This document shows, one piece after another, positions 54,094 to 61,757 of a stretch of DNA of 64,000 bases. Position 1 is the first letter of the stretch. Every line of letters begins with the position of its first letter. Under the pieces are notes generated by a model. It was not told where the DNA came from. It made no database searches and saw nothing but the letters and a program-made list of their open reading frames with translations. Source of the DNA: Planctomycetota bacterium. Its GTDB lineage: Bacteria; Planctomycetota; UBA8108; UBA1146. The DNA lies in the NCBI GenBank assembly GCA_016776905.1, contig JADHSM010000005.1, positions 62,001 to 126,000 on the forward strand, in the 5' to 3' direction. Made by a program: the position numbers and the translations under genes.

Positions 54094-54138
54094 TAAAAAA
54101 ACCCCCACGACCGGCGAGGTCGTGGGGGGTTTTTTTTG
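54094..54138. terminator. Bidirectional terminator
   Basis: An 11-base stem CCCCCACGACC/GGTCGTGGGGG with a short loop is flanked by an A-run on the left and a T-run of eight on the right. It serves the two convergent genes on each side. Confidence 0.95.
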
Positions 54139-54144
54139 CCGAGA

Positions 54145-55017
54145 TTATTGTCCCTCGGAACCTTTTGAAGCACCGTTATCTGGATCAAGCACTTTTTCTT
54201 TCTTCGATTTTTCCATGTCGACCAGCTTTTGAACTTTCTCAGGAATAGCCGTCATGGCTGAAGTGTCTTCCACATCGTGTTCAATTTTCCCAAGGTGGAT
54301 TTCCATCATCTGAAGAGCTTGCTTGACTCTGATGTGCTCAGGAAATTGTATTCCGTCTATCTCTTTCCACGATTCCAGTGTGATCTCCATCGGGATTTTT
54401 CCCATTTGAGAATCGGCAGTCATCGTCATTTTACAAACAAGACCATTCTCAGAAACCCAATACTTTTCAGTCTTGCCATCTGTGGTCACAAGATCAAAAA
54501 TTTCACATTGCTGATCTTTAATTTTCTCTTCGCCTATGACCTTTGCACTTAAATAATCATTCGTTAACCAAAGAGCGGTATGCAGGCGAGCGCCTCTCCT
54601 CAACTGTACTTTTTCCGCACCAGCAACGAGACGTGGACCATTGATAGGATCCAGAGCCCAGGTGACATCACCTGAGATACCTTGGATAAAATCGCCAAAT
54701 CCTTCCAGTGACATAGATTCACGGTAACTTCCGTTTTTATCTAAAAAAGTCACCAACTCCGCTTCCATTCCCTGAGCGATAATCTTTACGGTGGAAGTCG
54801 TGACTCTATTCGAGAACTTTTCGAGAGCTTCTTTGCCTCCCAATGCTTTTATAATCCGACCTTGTAATGCAGCGAGTACTTCTTTTCCTTCGGCATTCTC
54901 TGCGGCTTCTTTAGCAGGCTTATCAGCAGTTCCATCTTGAGCCGTCAGCGGGGTTGCCCAACACATTGAGAACAGCAACGCTGCCAACAGTGGAAAAACA
55001 ATGAAAGGTTTATTCAT
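54145..55017 (-). CDS. LolA-like periplasmic protein, function unknown
   Basis: A 290-residue exported protein (signal IVFPLLAALLFSMCWATPLTAQ). The body resembles LolA/LolB-like outer-membrane lipoprotein-sorting folds: KALGGKEALEKFSNRVTTSTVKIIAQGMEAELVTFLDKNGSYRE, GDVTWALDPINGPRL, QCEIFDLVTTDGKTEKYWV, LESWKEIDGIQFPEHI. Relatives are common in planctomycetes and bacteroidetes without proven cargo. It lies convergent to the SurA-like chaperone, in a block of envelope genes. Confidence 0.72.
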   Translation of the reverse strand: MNKPFIVFPLLAALLFSMCWATPLTAQDGTADKPAKEAAENAEGKEVLAALQGRIIKALGGKEALEKFSNRVTTSTVKIIAQGMEAELVTFLDKNGSYRESMSLEGFGDFIQGISGDVTWALDPINGPRLVAGAEKVQLRRGARLHTALWLTNDYLSAKVIGEEKIKDQQCEIFDLVTTDGKTEKYWVSENGLVCKMTMTADSQMGKIPMEITLESWKEIDGIQFPEHIRVKQALQMMEIHLGKIEHDVEDTSAMTAIPEKVQKLVDMEKSKKEKVLDPDNGASKGSEGQ

Positions 55018-55129
55018 TTTTGATTCCTCTTTCAGGAATTATTTCTGCTAAATACAGAAGGTCGGGAAAGGCCTCGAGCTTCTTTCCGTGAGTTTTATGA
55101 TCTGCGAGATTTACGCAAGACGTTCAGCA

Positions 55130-56467
55130 TCACCTCTGAGGGCTATCAGGTCCACCCGGTTTACCCACAAGCCAATTTCGAGCCCTATGGAGTACTGGGT
55201 CTCCATATTTACGGATCAGGGCCGAATCTACCGGGATTCTCTCATCTGGCTGAACGCCGACCCCCTCCATTCGATGACCCGATGCCGATATGTAATCGGA
55301 AATCGCGTATTGCAACATATCACCAGAAGGAAGCTCAATAATGAGGGAGGGTAAGGCCGCCCCCGCAGTCGTTCGACCAAACAGGCGAACTCTTCCAGCA
55401 TCTCTCAATCCTTGGGCCATAATTTCTGAAGTCGATCCACTGCCTTCGTCGATGAGCATCGCCACGGGCTTTACCCACCCCCCCATTCTTGGATTCACAG
55501 TAAAATTGAGCTCCGAATCACGCATGATCATCTTTCCCAATTGAAATCCCTGTTCAGGAATCAACCAACCAGATATCCCACAGGCCATAATTCCAATTCC
55601 GCCGGGATTGCCTCTAAGGTCGATGACCAGTCCTTTGGCTTCAGAGTGTTCGCTGAGAGATTCCTCAATCCAAGGCATCACCAAGCCTGGGCCCAGAAAC
55701 ATGTTCCAACGCAGATACAAAATGTTGTCTTCTAGAATTTTCTTTTCCATGCGGAGGGGAATCGGTGAAATATTTCCGACACCTACACGTGGAATATCTT
55801 TATCTGCGGCCTCCAAGATTATAGTTACTTTTCGTTCACCAGATTCTCCTAGCACTAATAACTCTCGCGTCGCTCCCGCCTTCCCGGAGCAAATCGATCT
55901 TAAACCCTGAACAACAAGATATCGGTTTCCGGTAATTTTCCATTCTTTAATGAGAGAGGCAAGCTCTCGATCTTTTGCTTGAAGAATTTCATCCCCAGGC
56001 TGAATACCTGCAATATCCGCGGGCCCATTCGGTTCAACCCTGACAACGATCACTTGATCATCATCGGACGTCCTGAGAATCATCCCTGCTTCTCCTGGCT
56101 GACGGCCTCTTCGAAATTCTTCACTAGCAGTTGCGGACATCAGACCAAAATGAGAGAGCTTCAGAGCCGAAAGCAGTTGTCTCATAGCAGCCCGGGCCTC
56201 ATCTATCCCCTCAGCGGCCACCACCTTTTCGCGACACTCTTCCTTCAATCCATCCCAACGGCTCTCAAGAAGTTCAGGATCCCAAAATGAATCTTCGATC
56301 TTCTTTGTCATTATGTCGAAGGACTCAATATATTTCTGCCGAACTTCTTTTGTCATGGGAGGAGTACGTCCTGGAAGACCCATACATCCGGAAACACATA
56401 TCAATAAAGCCGAGAGTAAACAAAGAAGCCGATACGGCCGTACCTGTGATTCTTCAGGAAAGAACAT
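55130..56467 (-). CDS. S41 family lipoprotein protease with PDZ domain
   Basis: A 445-residue lipoprotein (leader LLCLLSALLICVSGC). A helical N-terminal part is followed by a PDZ domain (IVVRVEPNGPADIAGIQPGDEILQ) and a C-terminal S41 peptidase fold: LVIDLRGNPGGIG, VAMLIDEGSGSTSEIMAQGLRDAGRVRLFG and TTAGAALPS. The serine nucleophile of the 'STSE' site is present, but the Lys of the CtpA dyad is replaced by Ala, as in other S41 subgroups that use a different base. It likely trims or degrades envelope proteins. GGAATATCG precedes the ATG. Confidence 0.87.
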   Translation of the reverse strand: MFFPEESQVRPYRLLCLLSALLICVSGCMGLPGRTPPMTKEVRQKYIESFDIMTKKIEDSFWDPELLESRWDGLKEECREKVVAAEGIDEARAAMRQLLSALKLSHFGLMSATASEEFRRGRQPGEAGMILRTSDDDQVIVVRVEPNGPADIAGIQPGDEILQAKDRELASLIKEWKITGNRYLVVQGLRSICSGKAGATRELLVLGESGERKVTIILEAADKDIPRVGVGNISPIPLRMEKKILEDNILYLRWNMFLGPGLVMPWIEESLSEHSEAKGLVIDLRGNPGGIGIMACGISGWLIPEQGFQLGKMIMRDSELNFTVNPRMGGWVKPVAMLIDEGSGSTSEIMAQGLRDAGRVRLFGRTTAGAALPSLIIELPSGDMLQYAISDYISASGHRMEGVGVQPDERIPVDSALIRKYGDPVLHRARNWLVGKPGGPDSPQR

Positions 56468-56559
56468 CGATATTCCATTTCACTATTCGAGTTGAAGTCT
56501 GTTTCTGTAGACTATCAAAGAGAGGGATTTCTTTACGGAAGAGCGAGGCGCTCGTGACT

Positions 56560-56796
56560 TCAAGCCTCAAGATCCTCTCCTTCTTCTGTTGGATTGGAAT
56601 CTGCTTCTGTTGGATTGGAATCTGCTTCTGTTGGATTGAAATCTGCCAGCGGATCTTTGCCACGTCGCTGCATCACTGCTTGTCGCAACAGGAATTCAAT
56701 TTGAGCATTGACGCTTCGTAACTCGTCACTTGCCCAGTGACGTAGTTCTTTATGGATGCGTTCATCGAAACGCAACAGAAGAGATTTCCTAGCCAT
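56560..56796 (-). CDS. Ribbon-helix-helix (Arc-like) DNA-binding protein
   Basis: A 78-residue protein. RKSLLLRFDERIHKELRHWASDELRSVNAQIEFLLRQAVMQR is the beta strand plus two helices of Arc/MetJ-type repressors. The C-terminus holds three repeats of NPTEADS coded by 21-base tandem repeats, giving an acidic tail. GGAG lies nine bases before the ATG. It follows the SPFH gene by 64 bases on the same strand. No toxin gene is next to it; it more likely represses its own operon through the 26-bp palindrome upstream of the SPFH gene. Confidence 0.85.
   Translation of the reverse strand: MARKSLLLRFDERIHKELRHWASDELRSVNAQIEFLLRQAVMQRRGKDPLADFNPTEADSNPTEADSNPTEEGEDLEA
56584..56646. repeat. 21-base tandem repeat, three copies, inside the RHH gene
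   Basis: Three units beginning TTCTGTTGGATTGGAATCTG, the third with one change. On the coding strand they give NPTEADS repeats. The multiple-of-three length keeps the frame, so copy number can vary without breaking the gene. Confidence 0.9.
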
Positions 56797-56860
56797 GATT
56801 AAAAACTCCAGTGATGTCGAGGTTCAGTGCGTGGTCTGGTAGGCCTGTTACAGGCCTTGA

Positions 56861-57739
56861 TCATGTGTAGAGACTGCCTGTGTTCACGACTGGCTGTGCA
56901 TCACTATCACTACAGAGGATGACCAGTAGATTGCTGACCATAGCGGCCTTGCGCTCTTCGTCCAGATTCACCACATTTTTCGATTCGAGACCATCGATCG
57001 CCATTTCAACCATGCTCACCGCTCCGTCAACAATCTTTTCTCGTGCTGCGATGATAGCATCGGCTTGTTGACGGCGCAGCATGGCGCTGGCGATTTCCGG
57101 TGCATATGCCAGGTGGTTGAGTCGTGCTTCTTCGACTTCAACTCCGGCCTTTTCCAGACGTTTCGAGAGTTCGATCCGCAGCGCCTCGCTGACCTGTTCG
57201 GTCGAGCTTCTCAGGGTGTATTCGCTTTGTAGTTCATCCGAGTTTTCACCGTGATCATAGGCGTAATCATTGGCCAGGTGGCGTAACGCCGATTCGCTCT
57301 GAACCCGTACGAAGTGAGCATAGTCGTCGACATCAAAAGCGGCCTTGGCAGTATTTTGCACTTTCCATACCACCACAGCAGAGATCTCGATGGGGTTACC
57401 ACGCTTGTCGTTGACCTTGAGCTTCTCACCGTCAAAGTTTCGTGCACGTTTCGAGATCCGAGTTTTGGTGTAGAAGGGATTGCCCCAGAAGAAACCGTTG
57501 CGAGACTCGGTACCCTTGTACTTACCAAAGAGCAGGATCACCATCGCTTCATTGGGCTGCAGGGTGAAGTGCCCGGCGAGGAGCACGATGACGAGTGGAA
57601 TCGCAATGACGACGCCATTCTTGGCTGGAAATGGCACCAGAACGATGGCAATGACGGCGCAGATGGTCAGCAGCAGATGGAAGAAGAGCCGTGTCCAACC
57701 ATTGGCCATTTTGATGTTTTTTTCCTCGGTGATTTGCAT
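56861..57739 (-). CDS. SPFH domain membrane protein (stomatin/prohibitin type)
   Basis: A 292-residue protein with two adjacent N-terminal membrane helices ([37 protein letters not shown]) and an SPFH domain: [123 protein letters not shown] proteins assemble as membrane platforms. GGAAAGG precedes the ATG; a longer frame upstream runs through the promoter. It forms a two-gene operon with the RHH repressor, a pairing known from other bacteria. Confidence 0.9.
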   Translation of the reverse strand: MQITEEKNIKMANGWTRLFFHLLLTICAVIAIVLVPFPAKNGVVIAIPLVIVLLAGHFTLQPNEAMVILLFGKYKGTESRNGFFWGNPFYTKTRISKRARNFDGEKLKVNDKRGNPIEISAVVVWKVQNTAKAAFDVDDYAHFVRVQSESALRHLANDYAYDHGENSDELQSEYTLRSSTEQVSEALRIELSKRLEKAGVEVEEARLNHLAYAPEIASAMLRRQQADAIIAAREKIVDGAVSMVEMAIDGLESKNVVNLDEERKAAMVSNLLVILCSDSDAQPVVNTGSLYT

Positions 57740-57774
57740 GGCTGACCTTTCCGTAGTGTGACGATGAACTTCTA

Positions 57775-57811
57775 ATATCGTTATGATATCACAACGATAT
57801 ACGACTGTCGA
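57775..57811 (-). promoter_or_regulatory. SPFH operon promoter with 26-bp palindrome operator
   Basis: On the minus strand TCGACA and TATCAT are 17 bases apart. A 26-bp palindrome (57775-57800) with outer arms ATATCGTT/AACGATAT and centre GATATC matches itself in 12 of 13 pairs and covers the -10 and most of the spacer. Binding there would block the promoter. The ribbon-helix-helix protein encoded in the operon is the obvious candidate ligand. Confidence 0.75.
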
Positions 57812-58064
57812 AGTATCACCGTCGCCAGGGGACACCGATCAGACTTAAAGCCATATTAATGAAGTACTTAGAGCATATCTGCAAGGTTGTTTTTGGGCCC
57901 CTAAAGAGGGGACGATGGGGGGCGTCCAGGGGACCAACGGTACAAATATCGGCTCCATCTGGGAATGGGTTTGTGGCGACGACTGAAAATACCCGGTCGG
58001 CTGGAGCTGTTCACGATGATCGAAAGTTGTCGGTCTTGCCCGGCATCTACATCGTAAATTCAAG

Positions 58065-58106
58065 ATCGTGTAATCGACATCGTGTAATCGACATCGTGTA
58101 TTCGAC
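58065..58106. repeat. 14-base tandem repeat, three copies plus a degenerate fourth
   Basis: Units ATCGTGTAATCGAC, ATCGTGTAATCGAC and ATCGTGTATTCGAC; a decayed copy ATCGTAAATTCAAG precedes them. Non-coding. Confidence 0.9.
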
Positions 58107-58186
58107 GCCTTGAGGCGGCCGCCAGCGGGCCCGTTGAAGATACGAACAATCCCCGCTTCACAAATCACTGTGCACGAGATCTCTGC

Positions 58187-58238
58187 GCTAAATCTGTACG
58201 CTAGACCTGCACGCTAGACCTGCACGCTAAATCTGTGC
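58187..58238. repeat. 13-base tandem repeat, four copies
   Basis: Units GCTAAATCTGTAC, GCTAGACCTGCAC, GCTAGACCTGCAC and GCTAAATCTGTGC. The first and last units resemble each other, the middle two are identical, giving a symmetric A-B-B-A order. Non-coding. Confidence 0.9.
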
Positions 58239-58462
58239 GCTGGAATAGGACCCAGTGAGCCCCTAGAGTGCCATCGCACTCCAGCTGCGAGGGCCCGATG
58301 ATATGAGGCTGGCCCTCGAGGCCGAAAAAGGACAAGCCACATGACGATCTCGAATAAAAGTCGTAGAAGATTTCTGACGAGTGGTGCGACTCCGGGATTG
58401 CCCTGGAGTCACAGAGCTTCGTTTCCGTGCCCACCTATGGAAACCGTGAAAGATGTATCGAT

Positions 58463-59143
58463 ATGAAAAATATCAAGATTGAAATCTGCATCGATCAGGC
58501 TGAGCACGCGCATCTACTCAAGCCTTCAAATTGCCATCGCATAGAACTCTGTAGCAAACTTGAAGAAGATGGTCTGACTCCTGACCTGAACTCGATGGGT
58601 CTTCTTCAAGATATGGGATTCGAAGTCACGGCGATGGCTCGCCCAAGGAGTGGAGATTTCAATTATTCCCCTACAGACATCGATCGACTCAAGTCGGACA
58701 TCGCTGACTGCGTCTCAGCAGGAGCGGATGGGCTTGTATTGGGAATCCTCGACTCCAATAACAGAGTCCCTCGAGAGACTTTGAGAGAGCTGGTCATTTG
58801 TTCTAAAGGTCTCCCTGTCACTTTTCACCGAGCATTTGACCATTCCGCCAATATGATCTCAGATCTGGAAACCATCATCGAAACGGGCTGTCAGCGGATC
58901 CTCACTTCAGGAGGTTCGTCTTTCGCCGACCAAGGACGTCAAAAACTGTCCGAATTGGTCCAGCTGGCGGGGGATCGTATTGAGATTATCGCTGGAGGCG
59001 GCGTCCGACCTGGTCACGCTGCAAGCCTGGTGACAGAAACAGGAGTCTCATGGATTCACCTCTCTGCCAGAAAAAATGAAGATCGACCCGATATTGACCT
59101 CCTAGAAGACCTCGAACGGGAACTCTACGGATCGGATCGCTAA
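58463..59143 (+). CDS. cutC: CutC family protein
   Basis: A 226-residue TIM-barrel protein. IKIEICIDQAEHAHLL...HRIELCSKLEEDGLTPDL, VTAMARPRSGDFNYS, GADGLVLGILDSNNRV, LPVTFHRAFDH and ILTSGGSSFADQG...IIAGGGVRPGHAASL are CutC signatures. The family was linked to copper homeostasis, though its enzyme activity is not settled. The start giving the normal CutC N-terminus is used; a GTG 12 codons upstream would add atypical residues. The ribosome site is weak. Confidence 0.9.
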   Translation: MKNIKIEICIDQAEHAHLLKPSNCHRIELCSKLEEDGLTPDLNSMGLLQDMGFEVTAMARPRSGDFNYSPTDIDRLKSDIADCVSAGADGLVLGILDSNNRVPRETLRELVICSKGLPVTFHRAFDHSANMISDLETIIETGCQRILTSGGSSFADQGRQKLSELVQLAGDRIEIIAGGGVRPGHAASLVTETGVSWIHLSARKNEDRPDIDLLEDLERELYGSDR

Positions 59144-59195
59144 CTTACATCTCGCAAGCGTGGTATTCTGAGTCCTTCTCGGAAAGGGAACATCT

Positions 59196-60335
59196 TTGCA
59201 AAAGGTCGAGCCCGACAACTTCAAATTCAGACTGGGTGGCTTTACCCGTACTTCCTGGCAGGTCAGCTGGGAGGGTGGAAAGCTCATCTGGCGTAAATTT
59301 GCTGCCGAATGGCAGGAATTGACGAGCGAAGAAATTCATCCCTCCGACGATGAATGGACCGCTTTCTGGAGCGCACTCGATGAGAGTCAAATTTGGAGCT
59401 GGAACGAAGCCTACTACCTAGAAGCAGAACGAGCCTGTGATCAGATTCCCGCAAGTGCCTCCGAGGATGAACTCGCAGATGCATCTGACGATATTATCTC
59501 ATGGGCTGTCGAGGTTTTGCTCAAGGATGGGCGATACATCGATTCTTCAGGATCGAATGCGGTTCCCGGAAAAACCGGCCGGGCCAAATCCCCTCGAAAT
59601 CGCCGCCGCCGCGGAGGAAGATCAGGCCGCCCTCAACGATCACCAGAAGCAACAGAGGTCGCGCCTACCGCTGTGATGGTCAGGGATTCCAATGCAGGAA
59701 TTCCCGAAGACACTTTCGATATTGTCCTCAACGCCATCAAAACATTAATCAAAGGCAAAGAACTCGGAGATGAGGAACAGATCCCCGAGGCGGTCGAAAC
59801 CGTTTTCAGAGGTCGAACCGAAAAGAAACGAGCCCGGAAAAGCCCTCTCGAACTCTTCGAAGCTGAGGAAACAGAGACCTCAAAGCCGAAGCGGCGCCGA
59901 CGCAGCATCAAGCGTCAAGATGGATCCAAAGACAACCGCTCAGAAGAACAAAAGACCACCCGCAAGAAGTCTCGCCGTCGGAAAAAACCCACTGGAGAAG
60001 CAGTTCAACGCAAAGATGCCAGTCAAGGTGAGAATGCAGCCACCAATCCAACCCGCAAGCGTCGCCGACGCAGACGTAAACCTGCAAACCCGGAAAATCG
60101 TGATTCCCAGGCAACCTCAACCTCTGCCGGTAACAAGCCTGCGGCTCGCAGACCCAAACAACGGCCAGCAGGGTCGAGCACACAAAAAGCCAATCCCGAT
60201 TCCGCCCACTCTTCAGCAGCCCCACAGGGCGATGGAGCACCAGGCGCGGTCAAGAAAAAGCGACGCAGAAGACGTCGCAGAAAACCTGCGGGTGACGGAA
60301 GCTCAGCCCCGAAACCCTCTGGTAGCGACAGTTAG
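59196..60335 (+). CDS. Protein with a very basic Lys/Arg-rich disordered tail
   Basis: A 379-residue protein I do not recognise. Residues 1-115 look folded (FKFRLGGFTRTSWQVSWEGGKLIWRKF, DEWTAFWSALDESQIWSWNEAYYL); the rest is disordered and rich in KRRRRRR blocks separated by Ser/Pro/Ala/Glu stretches, with one more ordered acidic segment near 170-200. Such tails bind nucleic acid or ribosomes. The start is TTG with GAAAGGGA ahead. It contains the second copy of the 31-base repeat. Another frame is open over the tail because of base composition, but is not supported. Confidence 0.7.
   Translation: MQKVEPDNFKFRLGGFTRTSWQVSWEGGKLIWRKFAAEWQELTSEEIHPSDDEWTAFWSALDESQIWSWNEAYYLEAERACDQIPASASEDELADASDDIISWAVEVLLKDGRYIDSSGSNAVPGKTGRAKSPRNRRRRGGRSGRPQRSPEATEVAPTAVMVRDSNAGIPEDTFDIVLNAIKTLIKGKELGDEEQIPEAVETVFRGRTEKKRARKSPLELFEAEETETSKPKRRRRSIKRQDGSKDNRSEEQKTTRKKSRRRKKPTGEAVQRKDASQGENAATNPTRKRRRRRRKPANPENRDSQATSTSAGNKPAARRPKQRPAGSSTQKANPDSAHSSAAPQGDGAPGAVKKKRRRRRRRKPAGDGSSAPKPSGSDS
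60065..60095. repeat. 31-base exact repeat, copy 2
   Basis: Identical to the stretch near 41,530. In this gene the repeat encodes RRRRKPANPE, a different frame from copy 1. Confidence 0.9.
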
Positions 60336-60368
60336 CCGCCGCTGAATCTAGCGCGTCTGTCAATTCTT

Positions 60369-60428
60369 CCGCATCCGCATCCGCATCCACATCCGCATCC
60401 GCATCCGCATCCACATCCGCATCCACAT
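60369..60428. repeat. Hexamer microsatellite, ten units
   Basis: Ten units of CCGCAT or CCACAT in the order G G G A G G G A G A (named by the third base). The order shows a 24-base higher repeat. It lies in the 230-base gap between two convergent genes and is not coding. Confidence 0.95.
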
Positions 60429-60568
60429 CGTGTGTGTGATTTCATTCATCTCGATGATAAATATGATTTTGTCGAGAGTCGTGCATAAGACAGCGCGATT
60501 CCTCGAACAGTTCAAACGCTACGAACTCTCCGAATATCTCGCCCATAACATTTGCGCTGAACCTTAGC

Positions 60569-61672
60569 CTAGAGGCGGCCAAATTTCGCGGCCACTTGAA
60601 GTACTCTCAGTTCTTTACGAGGATCATTGGTCTCTATCGTCAATTTTCCTCGCAAAATCGGCTCTTTTCGATATTCCGTCAGAGTCAACTCAACCTTGTA
60701 GGTCTTGCCTGGCACAACCTCGACAACATCCACATCGAGAACTCCCTCAGGGAACCCATCTAGCGTCGCGTCCAATACTTTGAAATCGAGAGCCTCATCG
60801 ATGCTCTGCAATTGCACCACCTTGGTAATGACGCCGGGTGTATCTTCTTTCAAGAGTTTATCTGTATCTCGATTTCCAAACTGGATGACACTTTCTGGTC
60901 GCACAAGAACTGCATCCAGATGGAAGATTTCAACATATCTTCCGACAACAACACTTCGCCCATCTTTCACTTCAATCATTAAATCGAGCGGATCCTTGAT
61001 GGTTCTAGCATTCGCTGAAGGCGGGACCGTAATTTCAACGAGATACTCGCCATCTTTTGTCACTTCTTGAAAGTCAGTGATTTCAAATTCGCCATTTCGA
61101 GATCGCGCGCCAAGGACATTGAATCCCAGATTAGTAGTCGCCAACAATCGAACATTTGCCTTCTTCGTTTCACTGAACAAACCACTGATCCGAATCGGAT
61201 TTGGATTTGTCTTAAAGAGGCTCGTTATCTTTGTCTTGAAGATAAATCTTATCTTTGATTGTTCAGGATCATTATTTTCTAGAGTGATTCCTTTTCGAGT
61301 ATCACCCGGCGCAATCTTCTTGCTATCGATCTCAAACTTCACTGTACCTATGGCACCCGGTTTCAGAGTTCTTGGAAAATCTATCATTTTGGTGCACCCG
61401 CAACTTGGAATAGCCCGCCAAATATTGAGAACAGCATCACCTTCATTTTTTATTCTAAATTCTTTTTCAATAACCTCGCCCTGGAGGAGTTCGCCGTAAT
61501 CCACTTCAGTTTCAAGCAATACGATACGAGGACCATCTGGGAGCGTTGGCTCCGCTGTAGTCATCTCTGCAAGACTCACATCAGAGGAAAAGGCCTGTGA
61601 AAGAACCAAGAGAAACCCAAGTATTCCCAATATGGAGGTAAACACAGGAGCGGATTGTTGGTATTGAGTCAT
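60569..61672 (-). CDS. DUF1573 secreted protein
   Basis: A 367-residue exported protein (hydrophobic leader FTSILGILGFLLVLSQAFS). DYGELLQGEVIEKEFRIKNEGDAVLNIWRAIPSCGCTKM is the DUF1573 beta-sandwich with its CGCT motif; further immunoglobulin-like segments follow (LVEITVPPSANA, YKVELTLTEYRKEPILRGKLTIETNDPRKELRVL). Function is unknown; the family is abundant in planctomycetes and bacteroidetes. AAAGGAATCCC precedes the start; a TTG just before the ATG is possible. Confidence 0.85.
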   Translation of the reverse strand: MTQYQQSAPVFTSILGILGFLLVLSQAFSSDVSLAEMTTAEPTLPDGPRIVLLETEVDYGELLQGEVIEKEFRIKNEGDAVLNIWRAIPSCGCTKMIDFPRTLKPGAIGTVKFEIDSKKIAPGDTRKGITLENNDPEQSKIRFIFKTKITSLFKTNPNPIRISGLFSETKKANVRLLATTNLGFNVLGARSRNGEFEITDFQEVTKDGEYLVEITVPPSANARTIKDPLDLMIEVKDGRSVVVGRYVEIFHLDAVLVRPESVIQFGNRDTDKLLKEDTPGVITKVVQLQSIDEALDFKVLDATLDGFPEGVLDVDVVEVVPGKTYKVELTLTEYRKEPILRGKLTIETNDPRKELRVLQVAAKFGRL

Positions 61673-61757
61673 CAACGGGATTCCTTTCGGCGGTTCTCTA
61701 GTATTAAACTGGGTTACGGGCTTGAACGTCTACAGGAAATCATGAGAGGACACCATC

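Larger units (their letters stand above)
57812..58462. other. 650-base gap with tandem repeats, no gene seen
   Basis: No frame here has family resemblance, a signal or a ribosome site. It holds two sets of short tandem repeats (listed separately) and an imperfect hairpin GACTCCGGG/CCCTGGAGTC near 58,400. It separates the SPFH operon from cutC. Confidence 0.6.

Noticed and set aside
55130-56467. Inactive S41 protease because the CtpA lysine is missing
   Set aside because: The TAGA-type site without Lys is common in other S41 subgroups, so loss of activity cannot be concluded.
56560-57739. Toxin-antitoxin module
   Set aside because: The ribbon-helix-helix protein is paired with a SPFH membrane protein, not with a toxin of any known fold.
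58065-58238. CRISPR array
   Set aside because: Repeats are directly adjacent, 13-14 bases long and without spacers; no cas gene is nearby.
59770-60345. A 191-codon frame overlapping the basic tail gene
   Set aside because: It begins inside another gene without a ribosome site and is open because of the repetitive Lys/Arg codons.
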